Assembly: GCA_958450365.1 (NCBI GenBank)
Contig: CAUEEP010000935.1
Location: 1,190,001-1,254,000 of the forward strand
Reading direction: 5' to 3'
Origin: Mesorhabditis belari
Taxonomy: Eukaryota; Nematoda; Chromadorea; Rhabditida; Rhabditidae
DNA: 64,000 bases
Shown here: positions 11,055 to 22,664 of the stretch, piece by piece
Layout of the letters: every line of letters begins with the position of its first letter
How positions within the stretch are numbered: position 1 is the first letter of the stretch
Made by a program: the position numbers and the translations under genes
Notes under the pieces: model-generated
Databases searched by the model: none
What the model saw: only the letters and a program-made list of their open reading frames with translations
What the model was told of the DNA's origin: nothing

Positions 11055-13740
11055 GATGGTGAAACCGGGCTCAAATCACGCACACTTTTGACAGTTTCTC
11101 GGAGCTTTTCTCCTCTTTTTTTTCGCCTGTTGATCAATGATTATTCACTTGTATTTGCCTGAAGTATTTGCCTGAAATTCAATCACGAATACGAATTACC
11201 GATGTTAGACGTCTACAATTCATTCAAAACACAACTATTGACAAAATGTAGATTCATTTAATTGAATCAATGAGATTGTAGATGTAGATTCATTTAGTTG
11301 AACCAACTGTCGGGCTTAGCTGTTCTCCGGTAACATTTTTAGATCATTTTTAGGAGATGATCAGAAAAAACTTTTTGGAAAAGCTAACCTAGAGAAATCT
11401 TTACCTTTATCGTATCACTCTCATTGTAGATTTTGATTGACTGATAAGCTCAACGTGTCGAAATATCGTTTAGTTCTTACTAAACGTTCTTTCTTCTTTT
11501 TTTTTCTTGTCAGTTCTAGTAAGAAAAAAGGAATTTCAAAGTTTCAAAGATTTTTCAATTTCAAAGAATTAAAAGAGAAAAAGTTGATTTTTGGGAGAGT
11601 TGCAGAATTGTATTGTACGAGTTTCAAGTTTCGATAGTTTCAAGCATGGGTTTGGGTGAAGAAACCGATTTTGACCTTTCCAATATATCCCCTCTCAAAG
11701 TATTCGTACAGATCGAAACAAAACTATTAATTTACTTTAAGATTTATTAAACAAAATGTTAAAAGCCGTGAAATGTTGAGGCACTTTCATGAAAGTTTCG
11801 TTTTTTAGAGCAGAAAAATAGTTTAAGACATCATAGGGCTTCACGAATTTAGGAGCCATCAGATTTTTTACATAAACATTGATTTTGAGAGTGCCAGGTC
11901 ATTTTCGGGATCCGCGAAGGCTTAGATCACCGAGCTTTCAATTTACAAACGTTTTTACACAGGTTAAGCCCATTGTGTTGATTTTAAAACTAGGTTTTGC
12001 TGAGAATTTTGCGTAGAATCCGATGAACTAGATCTCGTAGCTCCTTAAATCTAAATGCTCGCTAAATCTAAATACTGGCTAAATATAAATGCTCGCTGAA
12101 TCTAAATGGTCGCTAAATCTAAATGGTCGCTAAATCTAAATACTCGCCAAATCCAAAATGCTCGCTAAATCTAAATGCTGGCTAGACCTAAATGCTGGTT
12201 AAGCTAAATGCTAAAAAACCTAAAGGCGCCATGAAAGTAAAGACCGGCTTTCGATCGGTTGATATGGGATACGTGCACTCGCTGTGCGTCGCACCATAGC
12301 CCCGTCTCGATGGTTTGGGCGGAGGTAGAGCGTATACGCAAGGACCCAAAAAATGGTGAACTATACTCGATGTGCACTCGATGCTAAATTGAAACAGTTC
12401 CCTAGTGAGAATCAGTCAAAATTTCTGGAGTATCCGCTTTAAAATCGATCGATTTTGATCTTTTATCGTACTTTTGTTCCACTTTTTGTCTTTCTTTTTC
12501 AATTTATCAAAGAAGATCAGAGTGGTTCGTTGATCGAAAATTCTTTTTTTCAGGTGTTCATCTCTCCATCTCGTAGCTATTGCGGTGAGGGTTTAGAAGA
12601 ATTCGCTCTGACCTTTGAAGAAGAAAGCCAAAAAGGCTATACTTTCTCTTTATTTGACAATGAAGATTGTTTTCGTCTTGCAAAAGTTTTCTAAACGTGC
12701 AAACGCACGGTTTCTGGTGGATCGGAACAGAAAACAGTCGGCTTCCAAAGAATAAACTTTCCCGATCACTAACCAAATCCTATGATTCACTTAAAAGAAA
12801 GTCTTGCGCAAGAATAACGGGCTCTCGTCGTCTTTTCCTCTTTTCTCTGATACGATCTATTGGTAATCAGGCCTCAATTCCCTTCCCCCATTCCACCTTT
12901 CCGACTGTCACCAAACGATTGCACAACAACTACCGTATGCTTTTTGACTTTCTTTGTAAAAACCCTTTATAGTGAGTATCTTGTAACTATTTAAATAAGG
13001 CCTGCTGAAACGGAAAGGAACTCTCTTGGGGATGGTGTGAACTCCCAGCTGTTACAAGACTGGGAAGGGAATTGCGGTATCGCTTCAGCTGCTAGACTGG
13101 TATCGTAGCTGTTACAAGCTGGGGAAAGGAGAGGCGAAGGTTAAAATAAGCTTACGACCAGAGCTGTTCCTATGACAAATTTTCCAGGTTAAAAGCAAGC
13201 AAGGCAAAGCAAGGCCAAGGCTTTGGCTTGGACCTTGACCCCTTGGCTTTTGGTTTTTGGTTTTTAGAAACAAGCTTACAACTAATGCGTTTTGTAAGAC
13301 GTGGATTAAATACCAATTCGGAAAACGAAAACAAAAATTTTCCAATCGATCTCTAGGGCTTGTAACCGAGAACAGACCAAGCAAGAGGCAAGCTTGGTCT
13401 TTCTTTTGGCTAGAGTGAATCCATATGAAATGGATTCACTGAAATGGATGAAATCGATCCATATGAAATGGCTAATTCATGTAAATTCCTTTACCATTTC
13501 AGCTACCTAATTTCTGCTTTTTAGAGTGAATAGTTATAATCTTAAGCTCAAGGAAACTCTTTTATTTGACATGAAATGCTGGAGAAACTTTTCGATCATT
13601 AAAACTCAACTTTGATATCTTTTTTGAACCAAATTTCTATTAGCTCGATATTTTTTTTAATCAACATGCTTCTAAACAAAGATTTCAGTCAATTTTTATC
13701 AATTTTTATTTATTTTTGAGTTCTGGAAATAATTTGAAGC
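11055..13740. other. Long non-coding stretch
   Basis: No gene recognised on either strand. It contains a 13-bp minisatellite (CTAAATCTAAATG-like, 12045-12215). A GC-richer patch at 12240-12340 with many hairpin-forming steps has no match I know. At 13020-13130 are short repeats of AGCTGTTACAAG. Several open frames of 70-100 codons have no recognisable domains. Confidence 0.5.
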
Positions 13741-13742
13741 TA

Positions 13743-13975
13743 CAGTACTGGACAATGAAATATGATATTTGAAAAGCGATCGTCACTTTCGAGCATCTGT
13801 AACTCCCTTGTCTTTGAGTTTAAACTATTAGTGTTATACATTTTCTGAAAGAAGCTCTTTTCAAAGGCTACACAATGGTAATATTAATATTTAGAAATAC
13901 GGTAAAGACAAGGGAGTTACAGACGCGCGAAAGTGACGATCTTTTTCAAATATCATATTTCATTGTCCAGTACTG
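13743..13975. mobile_element. MITE family C, copy 1
   Basis: A 233-bp hairpin element with TA flanks. The inverted ends begin CAGTACTGGACAATGAAATA and continue through CGATCGTCACTTTCG and AACTCCCTTGTCTTTG. A complete sister copy lies at 48656-48886; end fragments lie at 14189-14258 and 47520-47572. Confidence 0.92.
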
Positions 13976-14097
13976 TAAATAGGAACTGAATAGGAACTAT
14001 ACAGTAACCAAATAGAAACTATGAAGAAACTACATAGAAACTAAATAAGAACTAAATAGGAACTATAAAGGAACCAAATAGGAACTATTAGGTTGAT

Positions 14098-14262
14098 GCA
14101 TAAGTCTTTTCGTTTTTTTCGTACTTCTGTTAAAAAGTAACAAATTCACCAATTAATCTATAGTTTGCTCTATAAAAAAAGTAAAAAAAAGACAAGGGAG
14201 TTACAGACGCGCGAAAGTGACGATCTTTTTCAAATATCATATTTCATTGTCCAGTAGTATAT
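14098..14262. mobile_element. Mariner-related MITE fragment followed by a family C end
   Basis: TTAGGTTGATGCATAAGT opens a fragment that matches both ends of the element cut by the window end at 63548. It is internally deleted and runs directly into the right half of a family C MITE (about 14189-14258). Confidence 0.75.
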
Positions 14263-14269
14263 ATAAGCT

Positions 14270-16302
14270 TAGGATTTCTTAATGAATCAGCTTTTTGTTT
14301 TGTTGAAAACGCCTATGAAAATCTTGAAATGCTTGAAGCTGTTCAATAGCTGAAATCTTTCGTCAACAAAGCTGATTATTGCAATAACTTTTCACTAGCA
14401 ACAAATCACCAATCAGTTTGTATCCACAGCTGAAATCTTTATTCAAAAAAAGCTGACAAAAAGCTGATTATTGAATCGCTTTAGCAACAAATTATTAACT
14501 AGAACTTTTTGGAATCTGGTTGGGGGGGAAACTGGAAAAATTTCTGCCATTTCACATAGCTTAACTAGAGGGAATTGCCCTTAGAAACAATCTTTTTCAA
14601 CAAGTTTAGCAATTAGGTTTCAAAAAAAAGATTATTTGTAGATTTGAAAGCTACAGTCCTTTATTTTTAGCATAAAGAAAGCCTTTTGGAAGGAGTTTTA
14701 CCGCAAAATTGGGATGGAGTCAAATGGAAAGCTTATTGTAGCTGAAATATTCAAAATAAAGTGATTATTAGGTTGAATCAATTCATCATTAATTCAAAAG
14801 CAAAAATCTTGAAAAGTTTATTTTCTAAAAAATCAATCGCATTCGATCGAATAGTTTTTGAATTGGTTTTTCTTTTTTTTGAATCCAATTCATTCTCCCA
14901 TTTTCCATTTCGATTGTCAGATAACGGAAAATTTTAGCGTAAAAATTTTTGGTTTATTAAATTTTTTGAGGGTTTTGAAGGCAAAAGAAAAGAAGAAATT
15001 CTGATTAATTTTTGATTTGATCGAAATGAACTTTTATTTTGCGGTTCTTTAGCCTTTCCTAATACCTTTTCCAGCGAAAAAAAGATGCGCAAATGTCCAG
15101 GTGCGCAAATGTTCATGTGCGCAAACAAAGAACTTTTTTTAACAAAATTAACAAATTTTATGCAAATTTCCGCTTGAAAGCTCGTCATCTCCAGTTTAAA
15201 AGAGCTCAAAAGTTGTTTTAAAGTTTCTTCTTTAAGACTTTGCACATCGATTAGCTTTCTTTAGTTAAAAGGTATTGACTGTAGACTGTAGGTGGCTGAA
15301 GACTGTAGACTAAAGGTAGACTGTAGACTGAAGGTAGACTGTAGACGGAAGGTAGACTGTAGACTGAAGGTAGACTGTAGACTGAAGGTAGACTGTAGAC
15401 GGAAGGTAGACTGTAGACGGAAGGTAGACTGTAGACGGAAGGTAGACTGTAGACTTTGTGCTCGGGGAAATGAATCTAGAAACGCGACTTTTCTCGAACA
15501 CAAATGATAAGCCAGTGCTAAAAATAAAGTTTAATTGACCAACTAAGCGGTGTCCCTACTTTGAGCTTCAAAAAGTCGAACTGAGCTCGTTGGAAAACAC
15601 ATCTTTTTGGTGTACAATCGATTTTACATTGTATCACCCAATCGGAGAGATGAAGTGTTGCTAAAGAATTACTCCATAAAAGATTGATTACCGTACTCTT
15701 TCGGAGAGCAATGTAAACATAATCTTTTTGCACTCATTTCAATCTTTTTGTCTTTTCTGCTTAATAAAAGACCAAAACGAGCTCAGTTCGACTAATCAAA
15801 TTTCTAAAAGAGATAACGTTCTCTTAAAGGATCTATCTGTTTTGGTAAGGAAAATCATATTTCCCGAAAAGAGAGCACAAAAATTTTCGAGCATTGATCA
15901 CTTTTCAGCAGCAACTTTTAATTCTAATAATTCTTCAAGTTTAGTCATCATGTGTACTATAAAAATTTCCTAAAGAATTCATCGAATTTTTGAAAGAATT
16001 TGTGACTTGTGGGCGGGGAGATAATGAAGAAAATGCTTTGGAAACATTCAAATGATTGTTCTCTTCTTGAGGAACATGATTGCGATTGTTTAAATGATTG
16101 ATTGTTCAAATGATTGATTGTTCGAATGATTGATTGTTTAAATGATTGATTTTTCTCTTCTTCAAATTTTCTCTTCTTCAAATTCTCTTCTTCTTTTTAA
16201 AAAACGGATTAGCTAACACCATAACCGATCCTTGAATTTTGTTTTCCATAAATTATGTCTCCCTGCCTTTAGCTGTAACTTTGCTAACTCGAGAATTCAG
16301 CC
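14270..16302. other. Non-coding stretch with two tandem repeats
   Basis: 15270-15455 is an 18-bp minisatellite near GACTGTAGACTGAAGGTA, about ten units. 16075-16190 is an ATGATTGATTGTTCAA-type repeat. The open frames across the first are made by the repeat. Otherwise nothing recognised. Confidence 0.6.
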
Positions 16303-17247
16303 ATGGAAACTGCTTGGGCAAACTTTTTAAATCACAACGCATCGGCTGATCGAATTCCTCCATTTCACCAAGAGCAACAACAGGTAAACGGGAAAAGCAC
16401 AAAATAACAAAAATCAAGGCTTAGTTTGCGATTTCACACTATTTTCAGTCTTCATCATTTGGGCATTGGAATGACATCGCTTCGTTGCATTCCACTAACG
16501 CTTGTGACACTACTCCACATCAGGTTGAGCAAAATCCTCTTCGATGAACTCGTGTAATTTGTTGAAATTTCAGCGAATTCTACCGATTTCTATTTCGCCT
16601 GAAGGTGGCCAAGAGACTCTTTCCAACTCTTGTAAGTTTTTTGAATTTAAAAACTCCTTTGCCTTATCTCGCTTTGATCGATCGCTTTGATCGGACAAAG
16701 GGTAGATAATTCGAGATGATTCGATAAGTTTCGTGTGTACAACTCTTCAAAAGATAATCAAATTGATAGTTAAGATAGTCAAACAAGAGCAACATTCATT
16801 TTTTTTCTCAGACACGAGCGATTACCACAGCGGACGGTCAAGCCAATTCAACAGCTCTCATCCATCCAATAGCCTCAATAGTTCGTCGATTGCTTTGAGC
16901 ACACTCGGTTTCGAAAATGGGCAACGACGAGCATCCGTAAGTTACTTGTTTACGAGTTAAAATTGTAAACGTAATTGTAAGAATTGTAAGAACCAAATTT
17001 GATTTTCTTGAATCAAATTCAGGTAGAGCTTTTTCAAGTGATTCGTCCACCCTATCCCGACTATGTGTGCCATGATTGTAAAGGAGAGTTTGGACATCAT
17101 TGGCGAAAGGATTGTCCAAAGGTGGGACTTGAAAATTGGCCCGAAAGCAAGCTAGATTCGGTGGCAATCGGTGCAAAGAACGATTCTTTTGCTTTTTGCT
17201 GGCCTTCTGCCCAATTCTTTATCGCTTTTAGTCGTGCGTCTACATAA
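16303..17247 (+). CDS. Small CCHC zinc-knuckle protein
   Basis: Five exons join in phase: 16303-16383, 16449-16523, 16574-16631, 16812-16936 and 17023-17247, giving 187 aa if the last exon is read to its stop. A donor-like GTGGGA follows 17121, so the true end may be spliced elsewhere. The ATG sits two bases after a TTCAG, which could be a trans-splice acceptor. The protein starts METAWANFLNHN, then a Ser/Asn-rich stretch (about residues 55-112), then RPPYPDYVCHDC and GHHWRKDCP. That is a zinc knuckle of C-x2-C-x6-H-x4-C spacing, two residues longer than the retroviral type; the PPxxYVC lead-in is seen in RNA-binding zinc-knuckle proteins. An RNA-binding role is an inference. The family is not identified. 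Confidence 0.62.
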
Positions 17248-17341
17248 ATGCGCCAATAGGCACCGTTGCTGGCGTCACTTTTGGTCCAGAAGGCACAGAC
17301 CAAAGACTTCATTCCATTGGCTAATCTAATACAGTCTAATA

Positions 17342-17497
17342 CAGTCAACTCTCTCTACAACGGAACTCTATATAGCGGAAAACTCTATAAAGGAATGGAA
17401 TTTTGGTCCTGGCTGACGCTAAGCTATATAAAACGGCATTCTATCTAACGGAAACATTTTTTGGATCCTTCCATTCCGTTAGAGAGAGAGTCGACTG
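17342..17497. mobile_element. Short Tigger/pogo-like MITE
   Basis: About 156 bp with inverted ends CAGTCAACTCTCTCTACAAC and, on the other strand, CAGTCGACTCTCTCTCTAAC. CAGT(C/T)-starting termini with TCTCTATAACGG-like interiors are typical of Tigger-derived MITEs. Confidence 0.7.
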
Positions 17498-17499
17498 TT

Positions 17500-18280
17500 T
17501 ATGGCTTTCTGCTAATAAGACTTTCTGATTAGAAAAGTGGAGTAGACAGAGTGGTTCCTCAGATATTCGACCGTTTTGTAATGGGCTTGTTGCTGAATTT
17601 GTTGAGCACTGTGCCTGATGTGGCCCGGACCAAAGCTTGTCACTGAGCTGACCTTGGTCTGTCCTAGTCTGGGTTTACTAAGGATTTCACCTAGGCCTAG
17701 CCGTGACCTACTCCAACCTGTGATCAGGCTAGGATCCACCCAAGGCTTCGGTTTAGCCCTTGCATGAATCCTGGTCCTAGTCCTAGCCTAATCTGAGCCC
17801 CAGCTAGGATCATGATTGATCCAAGACCAGGAGCTCAGGCTAGCTAACTCTGGTCTACGCTAGCTAGGCCTGAATCTATACTGACTTTGGCTGTGTCTAG
17901 TTTGACTGGATGACTAGATTTCCGGTAGAAAATAACTTCTTTTCAGCATCGAGGTCGTATCATGCACACGTCGTATCAAGGAAATCTTAGAAGTATTGCT
18001 TGGTTTCATTGTTTTTGTGGGAGACATTGGAAAAGCCAAAATGTAAGTACACTTTCGAAGGAGAAGTAGCACCAGTTTATTGCTAATTGGAGCCAATATA
18101 ATTTTTAACCCGTTAGCGATTCGAAGATCGAATTCGAATATCGCAAGATTCGAAGATCTTGAGATGCTACTGGAAGAGAGTACTGTTGTGATTTGTCAGT
18201 CTTGTAAGCTGAATGCCAATCTTCCATTTTGAATATTTGTAGTGTTAAGAGATTTATCTGTTGGGTAAAGCTACAGTACT
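17500..18280. other. Non-coding stretch, CTAG-rich
   Basis: 17620-17900 is a degenerate run rich in CCTAG, GCTAGG and CTGGTC words with no clear period. No gene recognised. Confidence 0.5.
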
Positions 18281-18281
18281 A

Positions 18282-18801
18282 TTGGGTTGGGGAGAATGAG
18301 TTGGCACCGAAAATCAAAAAAATGTCTAAAACTTCTATTCGACTTCGTCAAATAATATGCGTTTGATATCAGTAGAATGGTTAACTAATTCTCTACAAAA
18401 TGACATTTAAAAGAAAATTCAAACAGCGCCTCCGCTCAAGAAAAAGCCATTTTTTCACAAAAACTACAAACTGTCATCTAGAAAAAAACATTGGTGGGAT
18501 CTTCCTGCAAATTTGGCAACTTAAGTAATTGAATGTGCTCTATCTTTTTTATATAAACACCAAAGGAGGTTTATGTGGAAGAAACTGTTCAAATGATGAG
18601 TCGGACTCTTTGCCATTTTAACCAGCTGCGTTTGGAAGTTCATAAACTCCACGAAAGAAAAGCTTTGTAGAATCTCTCAAAAGTCATTTTGTAGAGAAAT
18701 AGTGGATCCTTTTGATGAAACCAAACGTATGTTTAAAGAAGGCTTTATGTGTGCAAAAAGTCCCTTTAAAGTTTGGCGCCGACTCATTCTCCCCAACCCA
18801 A
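18282..18801. mobile_element. MITE (TTGGGTTGGGGAGAATGAG ends)
   Basis: A 520-bp element with TA flanks. The inverted ends begin TTGGGTTGGGGAGAATGAGT. No coding capacity. Its first eight bases equal those of families A and B, suggesting one mobilising transposase group. Confidence 0.88.
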
Positions 18802-19019
18802 TAGATCAAAACAAAATAGGCCGAAACATTTTCAGGCCTGGTCCGAGTCCACTCAGCGATGCCAGCTGTGTCACAGGAGTGTGTGGCCATGCAAGATGAA
18901 ACCACATCCGAAAATTTGATTCATCTTCTTCTCGTGTACTTTGTGCTATAGACGCATTTTTTTTCTGGCGCATTGAAGCTTTCATTTTTTGTGCGAAGGG
19001 CACATGCAACATGTTTTTT

Positions 19020-19215
19020 GAGCCCTTTAAAGTTCCTTTAAAGCTCCTTTATAGTTCCTATTTAGGTCCTCAAAGCTCCTTTAAAGCTAATTAATAGTTC
19101 CTATTTAGGTCATTTAAAGCTCCTTTAAAGCTCCTTCATAGTTCCTTTATAGTTCCTATTTAGGTCCTTTAAAGCTCCTTTAAAGCTCCTTTGTAGTTCC
19201 TATTTAGGTCCTGGT
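19020..19215. repeat. TTTAAAGCTCCTTTATAGTTCC minisatellite
   Basis: Irregular repeats of CCTTTAAAGCTCCTT and ATAGTTCCTATTTAGGT, about 33 bp per period. Confidence 0.85.
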
Positions 19216-19760
19216 TAAAATGGCAAAGAGTCCGACTAAGATTGAATTTGCTTTTATAGTGAATATATTGATTTGTTACAAAAGCAAGACAAAGTGGTTT
19301 ATTCCCTAGAAAAAAGATCAAGCCGCACAATTAGAACCACAAGATGAACGAATGACAAAAACTTTCACAAGCTTAATGAGTGACGCACAGTGTTTGTTCT
19401 TTGCTTGATACACCAATGACCAAAAACTCAAAAACTCAACACTCAAAAGTTTCCACATTTGGCATCAATCATTCTTCTTTGTTGAACCGTCTTGCCGTCT
19501 TGCCGTCTTGCCTACCATTGTACCAATGATGTAAACTGTTCAACTCTGCATTTTCGGATCTTTATAAATGCTTTTCCTGTTCCTTTTTCCTTGGAAAATT
19601 TGAACCTGATTCAGTCATCAAAAACTTTTAAATTCTTTCCCCTTGAAACGACTAATCAATCGTTATCAAAAGAATCAAGAATACAAAGCCAGCTTTCATT
19701 TCCTTTTAACCACACCTAAAACCTAAAGAGATTTATTATTTGAATCGTGACTTGTGACTG

Positions 19761-20089
19761 AAAAAAATTCTCTCTATAACGGCGAGAGTTTCTATCTTCA
19801 CTTCTGTATTCATTCAAACCGTAACAAGGACCATAACCTGGCCTAGATCTCTAACTGTAAGTCTATTTTTGTAGTCGTACTGTGATCCGTCACCCAGCTA
19901 GTTAGATACGGTAACTCGGGTAGTTATCTCGGCTACTGTAACAACAATAAACCTAGGAACGGAAAGAGAGACGAAGAGCAAAAATAGACTTACAGTTAGA
20001 GATCTAGGCCAGGTTATGGTCCTTGTTACGGTTTGAATGAATACAGAAGTGAAAATAGAAACTCTCGCCGTTATAGAGAGAATTTTTTT
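19761..20089. mobile_element. Hairpin MITE (TTCTCTCTATAACGGCGAGAG ends)
   Basis: Arms of about 115 bp (19761-19875 and 19975-20089) are inverted and nearly identical, with GAATTCTCTC-like ends. The central loop is about 100 bp. No open frame of interest. Confidence 0.85.
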
Positions 20090-20354
20090 CTTATAAACCT
20101 TTTTGAGTTATCTCCTTCAACCAAACGAGAGTTTTACGAGGGTGATAAGACTAAAGCAGCCAACCTTGTTTCTCATAAATGAGAATCAAGAAATGGGTGG
20201 AGCATCCGTTCCTAGGAGCCTGTCAAATCGGGAAATTCCCTTGCTTGCTTATTTGTTACCTCTACGTGAATTTCTGAGTGAATTTGCGAATCACCTGAAA
20301 AAAAAAACCCCAATAATTTCACAATTTTATAATGTTTACACGCTTACATATGTA

Positions 20355-21598
20355 TTAGGTTGGTGCAGATGAAACTTCCGTTGGAACCATAAACAAAATA
20401 TATAAAAACCTAATACAGAACCTCAATCCAAAAGATATTCGCCACAATCAATGACTCTTTGCCACTTCCACGCAGAGAATGGATGCCCTTTCGAAGAACT
20501 CGGGCAACTGCGACCGAAGAAGTGGACACCCAGATTTCAACTCTTCGCGGTTTTGAATTTTTCTGCTAGAGAGTGCTGCATCGACCGAAACAAGTGGTAG
20601 TCGGATGGGGCCAAATCCGGGCTATATGGCGGATGGGGCAGAACTTCCCAGCCCAATTCCTCGATTTTCTGCTGGGTGATCTTTGCGGTGTGGGGTCGAG
20701 CGTTATCGTGGAGGAATTTTGTAGTCGCCGTGTTATTGCCTTGACGACGCAATGCCTGGTCCACGCGGCTCAATTGGGCTTTGTAGAGATCCGCCGTGAC
20801 TCTTTGGCCCGAATCCAGCACCTCAAAATACACGAGACCTTTACTATTCCACCAAATACAAAGCACACCTTTTTCCGTGGACATTCGGTTTGGGAGTCGG
20901 TTTTGGCGGTTCACCGGCGTCCAACCACTGCCGTTTTCTTGTTGTGTTGTCGTAACATATCCACTTTTCATCTGCCGTAACAATGGAGTCGAGAAAACCG
21001 GCGGTCTTTGCGCGGCGGACGAGAATTCCAGCCATTGTAGCTCGAGTCGCTTTGTTTGCGTCGCTGAGCTGATGTGGCACCCATTTTCCACACCGATTCG
21101 TCTTACCAATTGCGTGCAAATGGCGGAGAATGGTTGTATGGTCGTAGCCAAACGGCTCGCAAGCCCCGAGTTGTTTGGCATGGATCCGATTCGATAGCGT
21201 TCTTCAACTCATCGTTGTCGACAATTTGAGGTGGATTCCCGCGTTTTTGGTCTTCCAAACTCTCATCACCGTCTCGGAAGCGCTGAAACCAAGTCCGGCA
21301 TTGACGTTCGGACAACACGTCATCGCCGAATGCTTTGCACAGAGCACGATGAGATTCCGTAGGCGTTCCGCCTTGTTTAAAATCATACAACAAGCAAACC
21401 CGCACTCGAAATTTTTCGTCAACCATTTTCTAGAAGCTAAAAATTACTTCAAATTAAGTAAAACGCATAAGTCTTAGATATCAAAAGACGCGCAAAGAGA
21501 CGCTCTTTCAGATAGACAAATATCTTCAATAAAAACTTTTATTAGGTTCAAAATGTAAACAAACAAGTGTGACGGAAGTTTCATCTGCACCAACCTAA
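20355..21598 (-). mobile_element. Mariner element 2, full length, inactive
   Basis: A 1244-bp element with TA duplications at 20353-20354 and 21599-21600. The 27-bp terminal inverted repeats are perfect and begin TTAGGTTGGTGCAGATGAAA. GC content is well above the flanks. Confidence 0.96.
20424..21426 (-). pseudogene. Mariner transposase with frameshifts
   Basis: Starts MVDEKFRVRVCLLYDFKQGG with the paired helix-turn-helix N terminus. The reading then shifts frame after DPCQTTRG, again after VHGKRCALY, and again in the C terminus after EKFKTAKS. All three catalytic aspartates are still legible: VTADEKWICYDN, HDNARPHTAK and YSPDLAPSDYHLF (D,D34D spacing). It is the better preserved of the two mariners and inactive only by frame. 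Confidence 0.93.
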
Positions 21599-21639
21599 TA
21601 TTTACAAGAGTTGGAAAATATGAGGGAATAATTTTGAGT

Positions 21640-22600
21640 CAAGAAAGAAGTTCCCAGAAAAGGACGCATGTCGAACACCAGTCGACACACAACATTCGCT
21701 TCTTTTCGTGGATGTTCCGTTTTGGCACCATTTTACATGCTTACCCTTTCTTCAACCACTGCCATTGTAACACTCGATCATCGTAGAAAATCCACGTTTG
21801 ATCGTCGGTGATGAGGTTCGAAAGAGGAAGCGGACCATGCCGGTATTCGCTTCACAAGTGGTTGCATGTCCGCTTTCTTTTGACTTGGATTGTTTCCGAT
21901 ATTTCATATGGAATTTGGCGTTGTTTTCTACAATTTCTTTCCACTTTTCGCAGTCATCGCTACACAGTCATCCGTTCACCGTAACTCCCAGCCAATTTCC
22001 CGGTTGATCCATCAGGATTTCGCAAGAATCGATGCCTCAGAATCGATGCCTCAGAATCGATGCCTCAGAATCGATGCCTCAGAATCGATGCCTCAGAATC
22101 GATGCCTCAGAATCGATGCCCAGAATCGATGCCCAGAATCGAGCCTCAGAATCGATGCCTCAGAATCGATGCCTCAGAATCGATGCCCTCAGAATCGATG
22201 CCTCAGAATCGATGCCTCAGAATCGATGCCTCAGAATCGATGCCTCAGAATCGATGCCTCAGAATCGATGCCTCAGAATCGATGCCTCAGAATCGATGCC
22301 TCAGAATCGATGCCTCAGAATCGATGCCTCAGAATCGATGCCTCAGAATCGATGCCTCAGAATCGATGCCTCAGAATCGATGCCTCAGAATCGATGCCTC
22401 AGAATCGATCGATCCATTTTCCGGGGGTCGACCGCTTCTCCTCTTCCGTTTGATCCTTGTGTTGCCCGTCTTGAATCTGTAAAACCATTCCTATGCAGTA
22501 CTCGTTCCAACGATTTTGTTGCCATAAAATTGCTTGATTTCTTGTGTTGCTTTGACCGCTGAAATCCCTCTTGAAAATCGTTGAAGCGCGGGAGCAGTAG
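21640..22600 (-). pseudogene. Relic of a third mariner transposase, split by a satellite
   Basis: Minus-strand pieces match mariner blocks. NLITDDQTWIFYDD (about 21760-21830) corresponds to the first catalytic Asp block. NIHEKKRMLCVDW (about 21680-21720) matches the next conserved block. At 22430-22600 EYCIGMVLQIQDG resembles the RTCRRWFQRFRDG block that ends the N-terminal DNA-binding part. Several stops interrupt it. The segment between the two parts is replaced by the 14-bp satellite. Confidence 0.65.
22025..22412. repeat. 14-bp satellite AATCGATGCCTCAG, about 27 copies
   Basis: Nearly perfect head-to-tail units; a few units lack one to three bases. Each contains the palindrome ATCGAT. 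The unit has no stop in any plus-strand frame, so three overlapping open frames of 140-190 codons arise with a SESMPQNRCLRIDA peptide period. Confidence 0.98.
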
Positions 22601-22664
22601 AATTTCAGTAGGGCAGTAGTAGGGAGCAGTAGGGCATGGATTTCTTCTCGAGTTGGCTTCATTC

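Noticed and set aside
12455..12972. Open frames of 70-100 codons on both strands
   Set aside because: No recognisable motifs or consistent splice sites; treated as chance frames.
15261..15507. CRLKVD repeat frame on both strands
   Set aside because: Made by an 18-bp minisatellite, a multiple of three; no start or splice context.
17097..17348. Minus-strand 83-codon frame reading GMKSLVCAFWTKSD
   Set aside because: It overlaps the zinc-knuckle exon on the other strand and runs into a MITE; no domain recognised.
21890..22562. Three overlapping frames with SESMPQNRC repeats, looking like a repeat protein
   Set aside because: All three frames are open only because the 14-bp unit has no stop; the flanks match a decayed mariner on the other strand.
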